Below are positions 17,281 through 25,635 of a DNA stretch of 64,000 bases, one piece after another. Numbering within the stretch: the first letter of the stretch is position 1; every line of letters begins with the position of its first letter. The notes under the pieces are model-generated. The model did not search any database and was not told the DNA's origin. It saw only the letters and a program-made list of their open reading frames with translations. A program made the position numbers and the translations under genes. The stretch comes from Lagierella massiliensis (GTDB lineage Bacteria; Bacillota; Clostridia; Tissierellales; Peptoniphilaceae): assembly GCA_030532135.1 (NCBI GenBank), contig JAUNLT010000005.1, forward strand, positions 1 to 64,000, read 5' to 3'.

Positions 17281-17339
17281 CTAAGATTACAGTTTTGTAG
17301 TAGACTATAGTATGTGCTTTAGTTTTCTAAGGGGGAAAT

Positions 17340-18818
17340 ATGAATATAGGTTTTGACAAGGACAGATATATAAAATTACAATCTAAAAATATTAGAAAGA
17401 GAATTGAGCAGTTTGACAATAAACTCTACTTGGAATTTGGTGGTAAATTATTTGACGACTTCCACGCATCTAGAGTTTTACCTGGATTTGAACCGGATAT
17501 AAAGCTTAGACTCTTAATGGAACTTTCTAAGGAAATTGAAATAATCATAACAATAAATGCTAAGGATATTGAGAAAAATAAGGTTAGAGGAGATTTAGGA
17601 ATTACCTATGACATTGAACTTTTAAGACTTATCGATGTTTTTAAAAGATATGGTTTATATGTAGGTTCTGTTGTTATAACTCAATATACGGGTCAACCTG
17701 GTACAGACCTTTTTAAAGAAAGACTTACCAATCTAGGTATTGACGTTTATACCCACTATATTATAGAAGATTATCCTTCAGATATTTCTAATATTGTAAG
17801 TGAAAAAGGGTTTGGTAAAAATGAATACATTAAAACCACTAAACCTCTAATAGTTCTAACTGCTCCAGGACCTGGAAGTGGTAAAATGGCTACTTGTCTT
17901 TCTCAACTATACCATGATCAAAAACGTGGTATAAGGGCAGGTTATGCAAAGTTTGAAACTTTCCCAATTTGGAACTTATCACTTAAACACCCTATAAATC
18001 TTGCTTATGAAGCTGCTACAGCAGATCTTAACGACATTAATATGATAGATCCATACCATTTGGAAAACTATGGAGAAACTGTTGTTTCGTATAATAGAGA
18101 TGTGGAGATTTTTCCAGTATTAAAGGCTATGTTTGAAATGATTTATGGAAAATCCCCTTATAATTCACCAACCGATATGGGTGTAAATATGGCAGGATTT
18201 TGTATTTGTAATGATGAGGTTTGTAAAGAAGCCTCTAAACAGGAAATAATTAGAAGATACTATGACGCTCTAAACGAATACACCAAAGGCAGAATTAACC
18301 ACTCTGTGGTATATAGAATTGAACTATTAATGAAACAACTAGAGCTTAAGCCTGAAGATCGACCTGTGGTTAATTACGCCATGGAAAAAGCTGAAAAAAC
18401 AGGATTTGCAGCTGCTGCAATGGAACTTTCTGACGGTCACATAATTACAGGTAAAACTTCTGATTTACTTGGACCTTCCGCAGCCCTTATTTTAAACGCT
18501 TTAAAATACTTAGCTGGAATTGAAGATCCTGTTCACTTAATTTCTCCAACTGCAATAGAACCTATTCAAAAACTAAAGACCAACTATCTAGGTAGTAAAA
18601 ATCCTAGACTACACATAGATGAAACACTTATAGCTCTCTCCATATCAGCAGCTAGAAATGAAAAGGCTCAACTTGCACTAGATCAAGTTCCCAAATTAAA
18701 AGGAGCACAAGTTCACGTTTCGTCAATGCTCGGGTCAGTTGACAGAAAACTTTTTGCAAAACTTGGTATTCAAACAACTTGTGAAGCTGTTTTTGAAGAT
18801 AAACCCATATATATCTAA
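17340..18818 (+). CDS. UPF0371/DUF1846 family protein
   Basis: 492 residues, full family length. Recognised from the N-terminal block FDKDRYIKLQSKNIRKRIEQ, FGGKLFDDFHASRVLPGFEP and the segment TAPGPGSGKMATCLSQLYHD. Cytoplasmic. Widely conserved in anaerobic Firmicutes but its reaction is not known to me; the glycine-rich TAPGPGSGK stretch suggests nucleotide or phosphate binding. Ribosome site GGGGG precedes the ATG. Monocistronic, with a terminator following. Confidence 0.88.
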   Translation: MNIGFDKDRYIKLQSKNIRKRIEQFDNKLYLEFGGKLFDDFHASRVLPGFEPDIKLRLLMELSKEIEIIITINAKDIEKNKVRGDLGITYDIELLRLIDVFKRYGLYVGSVVITQYTGQPGTDLFKERLTNLGIDVYTHYIIEDYPSDISNIVSEKGFGKNEYIKTTKPLIVLTAPGPGSGKMATCLSQLYHDQKRGIRAGYAKFETFPIWNLSLKHPINLAYEAATADLNDINMIDPYHLENYGETVVSYNRDVEIFPVLKAMFEMIYGKSPYNSPTDMGVNMAGFCICNDEVCKEASKQEIIRRYYDALNEYTKGRINHSVVYRIELLMKQLELKPEDRPVVNYAMEKAEKTGFAAAAMELSDGHIITGKTSDLLGPSAALILNALKYLAGIEDPVHLISPTAIEPIQKLKTNYLGSKNPRLHIDETLIALSISAARNEKAQLALDQVPKLKGAQVHVSSMLGSVDRKLFAKLGIQTTCEAVFEDKPIYI

Positions 18819-18819
18819 C

Positions 18820-18860
18820 AAAAGCTTAAGGATTCAAATTAGTTGATCCTTAAGCTTTTT
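18820..18860. terminator. rho-independent terminator
   Basis: AAAGCTTAAGGAT (18821-18833) / ATCCTTAAGCTTT (18846-18858), followed by T. Confidence 0.85.
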
Positions 18861-18943
18861 CTATTTTTAAAATATAAGCTTTATTTTGAATTATACATAA
18901 TACATTTTAAACTTTTATGGGTATATTTATTTTGGAGGTTATT

Positions 18944-19432
18944 ATGAGAAAACTTTATATAAAACAGGAAATATTTAAAATTGAAGATCATTACTCAATT
19001 TTTGATGAGCATGAAAATGAAGTTTACAAAGTAGATGAAATTTTTAGATTTTTTGATAAGCACTATGAAATTACAAATCTACAAACTGGAGATATTATAA
19101 AAGTGGACAAAGTTTTTCCAGTGTTTTTACCACAATTTGAGATTACTTTTCCAAACGGCAAAACATTAACCTTAAAAAGTGAATTTAAGTTATTCAAAAA
19201 GAAAATCAATGTACTTCCCTTAGAAGAGAAAATTCACATTGAAGGTAATTTTCTAGATTATGAATTTAGTATCCTAAAAGATGAAAAAGTTATTGGATTT
19301 ATTGAAAAAGAAGTCTTTAGATTTTCTGATACATATAGTATCACCGTCTTAGATGAAACTTATGAAGAGCTTTTTATAGCTATGATGATTACAATAGACC
19401 ATATAAAGGACATGGAAGAGTCTTCAAGGTAA
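18944..19432 (+). CDS. LURP-one-related (YxjI-like) protein
   Basis: 162 residues from ATG 18944, preceded by TTTGGAGG; an upstream in-frame ATG at 18917 has no site. It starts MRKLYIKQEIFKIEDHYSIF and continues with alternating beta-strands (YKVDEIFRFFDKHYEITNL, FEITFPNGKTLTLKSEFKLF, IEKEVFRFSDTYSITVLDE). This is the tubby-like LURP-one pattern. Function is not established; such proteins may bind membranes or lipids. Single gene. Confidence 0.75.
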   Translation: MRKLYIKQEIFKIEDHYSIFDEHENEVYKVDEIFRFFDKHYEITNLQTGDIIKVDKVFPVFLPQFEITFPNGKTLTLKSEFKLFKKKINVLPLEEKIHIEGNFLDYEFSILKDEKVIGFIEKEVFRFSDTYSITVLDETYEELFIAMMITIDHIKDMEESSR

Positions 19433-19512
19433 TATTCATTTAGAAATTTTTTCTAAATTCTATATTAGTTTAAAATATTAACTCTTATGTATTTAGAAAT
19501 TTTTTTGCATAT

Positions 19513-19541
19513 AAAAATCACCTTAATTTAAGGTGATTTTT
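19513..19541. terminator. bidirectional hairpin terminator
   Basis: AAAAATCACCTTAA (19513-19526) / TTAAGGTGATTTTT (19528-19541) between convergent genes. Confidence 0.85.
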
Positions 19542-19543
19542 AA

Positions 19544-20086
19544 TTATTTTTCTATTAACTCTATTAACTTTTCTTCAATGTAATCATCAAATGGCTTTCC
19601 GTCAATTGTAATTTTTTCCTCGTCAAAAATATCCACCATGATTTTAAAGAAATTGATAATTAAACGGTTTTCGTCCATATAGTATTCATCAAAATGTCCC
19701 GGTACAAATACTATCTCAATTTTTTCAAATTTATCCTTATTAGGGTTCTTATTAACAGCATCTAAAAACTTATCGGAATGAAGTTGTTTTACAGGCGCTA
19801 CCATCATATTTGTAAAACCTAAATCTTCCATCATCCACATATTATTATTCCAAAATCTTCTTTCCGTCTTATTTGCATGACTTAAAAGTTCCTTATTAGA
19901 AATTGCAGAAAGAACCTTTCTAGCGTTATCTTCCTTAAACTCATCATTGTAGATATACTTCATGTCTTCCATATCTGTTATAGAAGCCATATAAGATTCT
20001 CCTACTTTTTCACCTTCACTTGTAGCTTGCCAAAAATATAATAGTGACTCTATTATATCTAAGTTTGTTTTAATACTATTTGCCAT
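19544..20086 (-). CDS. conserved hypothetical protein (resembles TDE2712 family)
   Basis: 180 residues, soluble and acidic. Blocks ANSIKTNLDIIESLLYFWQA, SYMASITDMEDMKYIYNDEF, ERRFWNNNMWMMEDLGFTNM and FVPGHFDEYYMDENRLIINF resemble proteins annotated as TDE2712 family. That assignment is from memory and uncertain. Function unknown. AGGAGA precedes the ATG. It lies 58 bp downstream of glpK on the same strand but has no evident functional tie. Confidence 0.6.
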   Translation of the reverse strand: MANSIKTNLDIIESLLYFWQATSEGEKVGESYMASITDMEDMKYIYNDEFKEDNARKVLSAISNKELLSHANKTERRFWNNNMWMMEDLGFTNMMVAPVKQLHSDKFLDAVNKNPNKDKFEKIEIVFVPGHFDEYYMDENRLIINFFKIMVDIFDEEKITIDGKPFDDYIEEKLIELIEK

Positions 20087-20144
20087 TTTACTCTCCTTAT
20101 TTAGTCAAAAAATTATTTCATTATATATTATACTACTAAATTGT

Positions 20145-21635
20145 CTATTTCGCCCAACTTAAAGAATAAGTTACAGCTTTTTGCCATCTTTTTATCCTCT
20201 TTATTCTTTCCTCTTCCCCCATTTTAGATCTAAAAATAGAGTTATTTGAGTCAGTCTGTTTAATTTCTTTTAAATTTTTAAAATATCCTATTCCAAGAGC
20301 TGAAATTAAATAGGCTCCAAGTGCAGTAGTTTCTGTAAGTTCAGGCCTTATTACATTAACTCCTAAAATATCTGCTTGAAACTGCATTAAAAGATCATTA
20401 TTACTTGCTCCACCATCTACTTTTAAAACGTGAATCTGATCCTTTAAATCCCTTTGCATAACATCTATTACATCTCTTGACAAATATGCAATAGACTCAA
20501 GAGTTGCCCTAATTATATGATATTTATTAACCCCGCGGGTTAGTCCTACAATCGTCCCTCTAGCATATTGATCCCAATAAGGTGCACCTAACCCTGTAAA
20601 TGCAGGGATTACAAAACAGTCATTAGTGTCTTTTACTTTAGATGCCATGTACTCCGAATCTTCAGAAGAATCTATTATTCTAAGCTCATCCCTAAGCCAC
20701 TGTATAGCCGATCCTGCTACAAATATTGAACCCTCTAAAGCATAGTTGACCTTATCTCCTATTCCCCAAGCTATGGTGGTTACCAGTCCATGGTTCGAAT
20801 ATACAGGTTTCTCTCCAGTATTCATAAGTAGAAAAGCCCCTGTTCCATAGGTGTTTTTACAGTCTCCTTTTTGAAAGCAGTTTTGTCCAAATAGTGACGC
20901 CTGTTGATCTCCAAGAACTCCAGTAATTGGAATTTCTCCACCTAAATATGCTTTATCACTAAATCCAAAATCACCACAAGAGTCCACAACTTCTGGAAGT
21001 ATGTTCTTAGGTATATTCATTAGCTTTAAAATTTCTTCATCCCACTTAAGTTCTTTTATATTATAGAGCATAGTCCTAGACGCATTTGATTTTTCCGTCC
21101 TGTGAACTCTACCCCCTGTTAATTTCCATATAAGATAAGAGTCTACAGTTCCAAACAAGATTTTACCTTGATTTGCTCTTTCTCTTACACCGGGGACATT
21201 GTCAAGTATCCACTTTATTTTAGTTCCAGAAAAATAAGCATCCGGTACAAGTCCGGTCTTTTCTTTTATCATATCTGTATAACCTAAGTCTCTTAACTCA
21301 TCACAGTACTTAGAAGTCCTTCGACACTGCCAAACTATCGCATTGTAAACCGGTTCACCTGTTTCTCTATCCCAAAGTATTGTAGTCTCCCTTTGATTTG
21401 CTATACCTATTGATATAATATCCTTCCAAGTTACAGAAACCTTTGACATGGCTTCTACACAACAACCCACTTGAGTGGACCATATTTCTGAAGGATCCTG
21501 TTCAACATATCCTGGTTTTGGAAAAAATTGTTGAATTTGTCTTTGTGCTATAGACTTTATCGTCCCATTTTCTGTAAATAGAATGCACCTACTACTTGTA
21601 GTACCTGCATCTATCGCCATAAAGTACTTTGCCAT
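20145..21635 (-). CDS. glpK: glycerol kinase
   Basis: 496 residues, full length. FGGY-family features: MAIDAGTTSSRCILF, the glycerol-binding IGIANQRETTILWDRETGEP, ARWLTG-type VDSYLIWKLTGGRVHRT, GDQQASLFGQ, NTYGTGAFLLMNTG and the C-terminal LKVDGGASNNDLLMQFQADI. The His phosphorylated by the PTS in Firmicutes glycerol kinases corresponds to the region WQCRRTSKY and ARTMLYNI and could not be confirmed by eye. The enzyme makes glycerol 3-phosphate in the cytoplasm. No glpF or glpD is adjacent. Confidence 0.95.
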   Translation of the reverse strand: MAKYFMAIDAGTTSSRCILFTENGTIKSIAQRQIQQFFPKPGYVEQDPSEIWSTQVGCCVEAMSKVSVTWKDIISIGIANQRETTILWDRETGEPVYNAIVWQCRRTSKYCDELRDLGYTDMIKEKTGLVPDAYFSGTKIKWILDNVPGVRERANQGKILFGTVDSYLIWKLTGGRVHRTEKSNASRTMLYNIKELKWDEEILKLMNIPKNILPEVVDSCGDFGFSDKAYLGGEIPITGVLGDQQASLFGQNCFQKGDCKNTYGTGAFLLMNTGEKPVYSNHGLVTTIAWGIGDKVNYALEGSIFVAGSAIQWLRDELRIIDSSEDSEYMASKVKDTNDCFVIPAFTGLGAPYWDQYARGTIVGLTRGVNKYHIIRATLESIAYLSRDVIDVMQRDLKDQIHVLKVDGGASNNDLLMQFQADILGVNVIRPELTETTALGAYLISALGIGYFKNLKEIKQTDSNNSIFRSKMGEEERIKRIKRWQKAVTYSLSWAK

Positions 21636-21708
21636 AATTCACCTCTATATTTATTATACAAGAAATTTACATTCAATTATATTTTTAACTTTATTACTTT
21701 AACCTCTG

Positions 21709-21739
21709 TTGATTAGTTCTTAATTTTGTGGAATAATAT
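21709..21739 (+). promoter_or_regulatory. possible promoter of the formate dehydrogenase operon
   Basis: TTGATT at 21709-21714 and an AATAATAT -10 region near 21732-21739. A leader of about 85 bases follows before nuoE-like. Spacing is not ideal. Confidence 0.35.
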
Positions 21740-21826
21740 ATACAGTGAGTAGGGTGTGAGATAGACTTATTTTTAACTAACTAATCCAACACTTGAAAAC
21801 ATTTTCATCATATAGGAGGGGTGTTT

Positions 21827-22333
21827 ATGGCGTTCGCATTCGATTACGACGCAAATGCTGAAAAATTGGTAGAGTTTGAAAACTTTATCGATAGCGAAAA
21901 GACAAAAAAAGGATCTCTTATGTCTATTCTACATAAGGGTCAACATCTATTTGGATATTTACCAATAGAAATTCAACAAATTATCTCTAAAAAGACTAAT
22001 ATCCCAATTGCTGAAATATATGGAGTAGTAACCTTCTACTCTCAATTTTCATTAATTCCTAAAGGAAAACATGAAATAGGAGTGTGTTTAGGTACTGCTT
22101 GTTATGTTAGAGGGGCACAAAAGATTTTAGATGAAGTTTGCAACAATTTAGGAATTGAAGTTGGCGGTACTACAGATGACTTAAATTTCTCTATTCAAGC
22201 TACAAGGTGTATTGGAGCCTGTGGTCTTGCACCAGTTATGACTATTTCTGGTGATGTTTATGGAAAATTGAAAAGTTCTGATGTAGAAAGAATTCTTAAT
22301 TCTTATAGAGAAAAAGATGAGGTGATCGGCTAA
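21827..22333 (+). CDS. NuoE-like [2Fe-2S] subunit of formate dehydrogenase complex (HylC/HndA type)
   Basis: 168 residues from ATG 21827, which follows AGGAGGGG; a GTG six bases upstream is too close to the site. Thioredoxin-like [2Fe-2S] domain with four Cys in VCLGTACYVRGA and IGACGLAPVM. The 24-kDa subunit transfers electrons to the NADH/FMN subunit. First gene of the operon; TAATG overlap with the next gene. This order (NuoE, NuoF, Fe-S subunit, FdhF) matches the HylCBA-FdhF2 NAD- and ferredoxin-linked formate dehydrogenase of purine-degrading clostridia. Confidence 0.9.
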   Translation: MAFAFDYDANAEKLVEFENFIDSEKTKKGSLMSILHKGQHLFGYLPIEIQQIISKKTNIPIAEIYGVVTFYSQFSLIPKGKHEIGVCLGTACYVRGAQKILDEVCNNLGIEVGGTTDDLNFSIQATRCIGACGLAPVMTISGDVYGKLKSSDVERILNSYREKDEVIG

Positions 22334-24204
22334 TGAATTTAAATGAATTGTTAAGTATTAAAGATAAGACACTTCCTCAAATGGCCTTAAGGTCAAACCT
22401 CTTTGAAGAAGTAAATAGTATCTACGAAAAACAGGTTCTTGTTTGTGGTGATACAGGTTGTAGATCTTCTCATTCTGAAGTTATTGAAAAAGAAATTAGA
22501 GATACCATCGCTAAAGCGGGAAAAGAAAAGTCCATTGACGTGGTAAGAGTGGGTTGCTTTGGTTTATGTGAAGCAGGTCCTATTGCCATAGTATATCCCG
22601 GTGGAAAGTTCTATGCTTATCTTAAAGAAGGCGACGGAGAAAGAATAGCTACTGAAGATTTAATAGGCGGCAATACTGTTGAAGAGTTAATATATAAGGA
22701 AACTTTAACTGATGATATATTAAAGTCCATATACGAAACTTCTTTTTATAAAAAACAAAAGAAAATTGCTCATAAAAACTGTGGTTTAGTAAACCCAAAC
22801 TCTATAGAAGAGTACATAGCTTTAGATGGTTATAGAGCTTTAGAAAAAGTTCTATCCAATATGAGTCCTCAAGAAGTTATAGACGAAGTTAAAGAAAGTG
22901 GTCTTAGAGGACGTGGTGGTGGAGGATTTCCTACCGGTATAAAATGGCAATTTACAAAAGATGCTTCAGGAGACACTAAGTATGTTATCTGTAATGCCGA
23001 CGAAGGTGACCCTGGTGCATTCATGGACAGATCCATACTTGAAGGTGATCCTTATGCAGTTATTGAAGCCATGACCATAGCAGGTTATGCTATTGGTGCA
23101 AATCAAGGATTTATATACATTAGGGCAGAATATCCTTCTGCAGTTGCACTTCTTGAAAGAAGTATTGAAAAGGCTAAGAGTCTAAACCTACTAGGAAAAA
23201 ATATAATGGGAACAAATTTCTCATTTGACTTAAATTTAAGACTTGGCGCAGGTGCCTTTGTCTGTGGTGAGGAAATGGCACTTATTGAATCTATCGAAGG
23301 CAAGAGAGGTATTCCTAGAAATAAGCCACCTTTCCCTGCAAATGAAGGACTTTGGGGAAAACCTACCCTTATAAACAACGTAGAAACTTATGCAAATATT
23401 GCTCAAATAATATTTAGAGGTGCCAACTGGTTTAATAAAATCGGTACTGAAAAATCTAAAGGAACAAAGGTGTTTACTTTAGGTGGAAATATTAAGAGAA
23501 CCGGTATCATTGAAGTTCCTATGGGAACTACTTTAAGAGAAATTATCTATGATATCGGAGGTGGAATCATTGACGATAAAGAGTTTAAAGCCGTTCAAAC
23601 TGGAGGACCATCTGGTGGATGTATAACTAAAGACTACCTTGACACTCCTATTGACTACGACAACTTAACCGCCCTTGGATCTATGATGGGTTCAGGTGGA
23701 ATGATCGTTATGGACGAAGACACTTGTATGGTCGACATTGCAAGATTCTTCCTTGAATTTACCGTTGATGAATCCTGTGGAAAATGTACCCCTTGTAGAG
23801 AAGGAACTAAAAGAATGTTAGAAATTTTAGAAAAAATAACTTCTGGTGAGGGTACTGTGGAAGATATAGATAGACTTGAAGAACTTGGTAAAGTAATTAA
23901 AGTCTCTTCTTTATGTGGTCTTGGTCAATCCGCTCCAAACCCTGTTCTTTCAACATTAAGATACTTTAGAAACGAGTATGAAGCTCATGTTATAGATAAG
24001 AATTGTCCTGCTCATCACTGTAAAAACCTACTATCTTACTTTATCACTGACGACTGTATAGGCTGTACGAGATGTAGTAGAGAATGCCCTGTAGACTGTA
24101 TTGAAGGTGAAGTTAAAAAACTCCATGTAATTCAACAAGAAGACTGTATAAAATGTGGTAATTGTATGGAAGTTTGTCCTAAAGACGCAGTTGTGTTCAA
24201 GTAG
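22333..24204 (+). CDS. NuoF-like NADH/FMN subunit of formate dehydrogenase complex (HylB type)
   Basis: 623 residues, the long form seen in bifurcating hydrogenases and formate dehydrogenases. The N-terminal about 110 residues form a [2Fe-2S] thioredoxin-like domain (CGDTGCRSSHSE, VRVGCFGLCEAG). Then come the FMN/NADH site GLRGRGGGGFPTGIKW, YVICNADEGDPGAFMDRS, the [4Fe-4S] motif ESCGKCTPCREGTKRM, and two C-terminal [4Fe-4S] ferredoxin motifs CIGCTRCSRECPVDC and CIKCGNCMEVCPKDA. Its start overlaps the NuoE-like stop. It is the site of NAD(H) exchange in the complex. Confidence 0.93.
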   Translation: MNLNELLSIKDKTLPQMALRSNLFEEVNSIYEKQVLVCGDTGCRSSHSEVIEKEIRDTIAKAGKEKSIDVVRVGCFGLCEAGPIAIVYPGGKFYAYLKEGDGERIATEDLIGGNTVEELIYKETLTDDILKSIYETSFYKKQKKIAHKNCGLVNPNSIEEYIALDGYRALEKVLSNMSPQEVIDEVKESGLRGRGGGGFPTGIKWQFTKDASGDTKYVICNADEGDPGAFMDRSILEGDPYAVIEAMTIAGYAIGANQGFIYIRAEYPSAVALLERSIEKAKSLNLLGKNIMGTNFSFDLNLRLGAGAFVCGEEMALIESIEGKRGIPRNKPPFPANEGLWGKPTLINNVETYANIAQIIFRGANWFNKIGTEKSKGTKVFTLGGNIKRTGIIEVPMGTTLREIIYDIGGGIIDDKEFKAVQTGGPSGGCITKDYLDTPIDYDNLTALGSMMGSGGMIVMDEDTCMVDIARFFLEFTVDESCGKCTPCREGTKRMLEILEKITSGEGTVEDIDRLEELGKVIKVSSLCGLGQSAPNPVLSTLRYFRNEYEAHVIDKNCPAHHCKNLLSYFITDDCIGCTRCSRECPVDCIEGEVKKLHVIQQEDCIKCGNCMEVCPKDAVVFK

Positions 24205-24212
24205 GTGATAAA

Positions 24213-25178
24213 ATGAAATTCATTAGTTTAACTATTGACGGTAAAAACGTAAGAGTCTTAGAGGGAACTAATCTAGTAGAAGCTGCAAAAAGAGCAGGTA
24301 TTAAAATTCCTACACTTTGCTATAGTAAAGAACTTCAAGTTGTTTCTTCCTGTCGTATGTGCCTTGTAGAAGTTGAAGGGTTCAACAAACTCGTAACTGC
24401 TTGTTCTACTATTGCTACCGAGGGTATGGTTGTAAAGACTGAAACTGAAGAAATAATTAACATTAGAAAAAATCTCTTAAGACTTTACTTAGACAATCAC
24501 CCTTCCGACTGTTTAACCTGTTCTAGAAATGGTGATTGTGAGCTTCAAGACTTAGCTTATAGATACGATGTGAAATTTAGAGAGCACGAAGGAGCAAGAA
24601 GGGGAAGTAAAACGGGAGGATTTACCGATACTTCAAGTCCTTATATCTTAAGGGATGAGTCTAAGTGTATTCTTTGCGGAAGATGTGTGAGAACTTGTGC
24701 CGTAGTACCCGATAGAAATATTTTACAATTTGGTAACAGAGGTTTTTACACTAAAATCATCGCCGACTACGATACCACTTTAGAAAAATCCGGTTGTGTA
24801 TCATGTAATAGATGTGTTGTAGAATGTCCAGTTGGAGCTTTAGTAGATAGAAGATCTTACAGAAAAGGTAGAAGCTTTGAAACAACAGTTAAGCAAGTTA
24901 AGTGTAAATCTTGTGACTACGGTTGCAATATGAAACTTATTATGAATAATGGAAAAGTTGTCTCTGTAAAAGCCTCTACACCTCAAAATGGAAGACCTCT
25001 TTGTTTAAGGGGAAGACTTTTAACAGAACTTGAATATGTGGATGTGCCAGATAAGCCTTATAAGAAACTTTACAATGATGAGGGCAATGAATTTGTTCAA
25101 GTAAAGTGGGCTGAGGCTCTAAATTTAGACAATGTATATGACAAAATGAAAAGACTTGACGAGGTTGAAGATGAATAG
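24213..25178 (+). CDS. short NuoG/FdhF-like iron-sulfur subunit (HylA-like)
   Basis: 321 residues. Domains in order: N-terminal [2Fe-2S] (CYSKELQVVSSCRMCLVEVE), His-Cys3 [4Fe-4S] (HPSDCLTCSRNGDCELQDLA), two ferredoxin-type clusters (CILCGRCVRTCAVV; CVSCNRCVVECPVGA), then a molybdopterin-oxidoreductase Fe4S4 domain (VKCKSCDYGCNMKL, GRPLCLRGRLL). It stops at KWAEALN, exactly where the catalytic molybdopterin domain would begin. So it is a pure electron-wire protein derived from an FdhF-like ancestor. The stop is a TAG, so this is not a selenocysteine site. Its last codons overlap the next start (ATGAATAG). Confidence 0.88.
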   Translation: MKFISLTIDGKNVRVLEGTNLVEAAKRAGIKIPTLCYSKELQVVSSCRMCLVEVEGFNKLVTACSTIATEGMVVKTETEEIINIRKNLLRLYLDNHPSDCLTCSRNGDCELQDLAYRYDVKFREHEGARRGSKTGGFTDTSSPYILRDESKCILCGRCVRTCAVVPDRNILQFGNRGFYTKIIADYDTTLEKSGCVSCNRCVVECPVGALVDRRSYRKGRSFETTVKQVKCKSCDYGCNMKLIMNNGKVVSVKASTPQNGRPLCLRGRLLTELEYVDVPDKPYKKLYNDEGNEFVQVKWAEALNLDNVYDKMKRLDEVEDE

Positions 25179-25626
25179 AGAAGAATTTAAAAAAGTTGTA
25201 GATTTTGCAATTAACGAAGAAGAAGCTTCTTATCAATTTTATATGGATGCTTGCAATAAACTTGAAGATAAAACTCTAAAAAACACTTTTATAAATCTTG
25301 CCAATGAGGAAATGGACCATAAAAAGTTTTTAATTACCTATAGAGATAATGAAGGTGAAAGCATGAGTATAAGTCAACCTGTTGACTATGAAATATCCGA
25401 AACATTGGATATGCCAGAACTCAGCACCGATATGAGTTTTCCCGATGCCATGGCACTTGCAATAAAAAGAGAAGAAGATGCTATGAACATGTACCAAGCA
25501 CTTGCTAATGCATCCAATGACGAAGCTAAAAAAGAGGTTTTTATAAACTTAAAGAATATGGAACAACTTCACAAATCAAGACTTGAAGAAATGTATCTAA
25601 ACGTAGGATATAGAGAAATTTGGTAA
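25171..25626 (+). CDS. ferritin-like / rubrerythrin-type diiron protein
   Basis: 151 residues from ATG 25171, which overlaps the previous stop. Two helix pairs carry the diiron pattern: EEEASYQFYMDAC with NEEMDHKKFL, then KREEDAMNMYQALA with NMEQLHKSRLEEM. There is no C-terminal rubredoxin CxxC domain, so it is an erythrin-type protein rather than a full rubrerythrin. Its place inside the formate dehydrogenase operon suggests protection of the oxygen-sensitive Mo/Se enzyme or an iron role; this is inference. Confidence 0.8.
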   Translation: MNREEFKKVVDFAINEEEASYQFYMDACNKLEDKTLKNTFINLANEEMDHKKFLITYRDNEGESMSISQPVDYEISETLDMPELSTDMSFPDAMALAIKREEDAMNMYQALANASNDEAKKEVFINLKNMEQLHKSRLEEMYLNVGYREIW

Positions 25627-25635
25627 GGTGAAAAT

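Noticed and set aside
24213..25178. The short Fe-S subunit as a recent truncation by mutation
   Set aside because: It ends in overlap with the next start (ATGAATAG) and keeps every cluster ligand, so it looks like a stable subunit.
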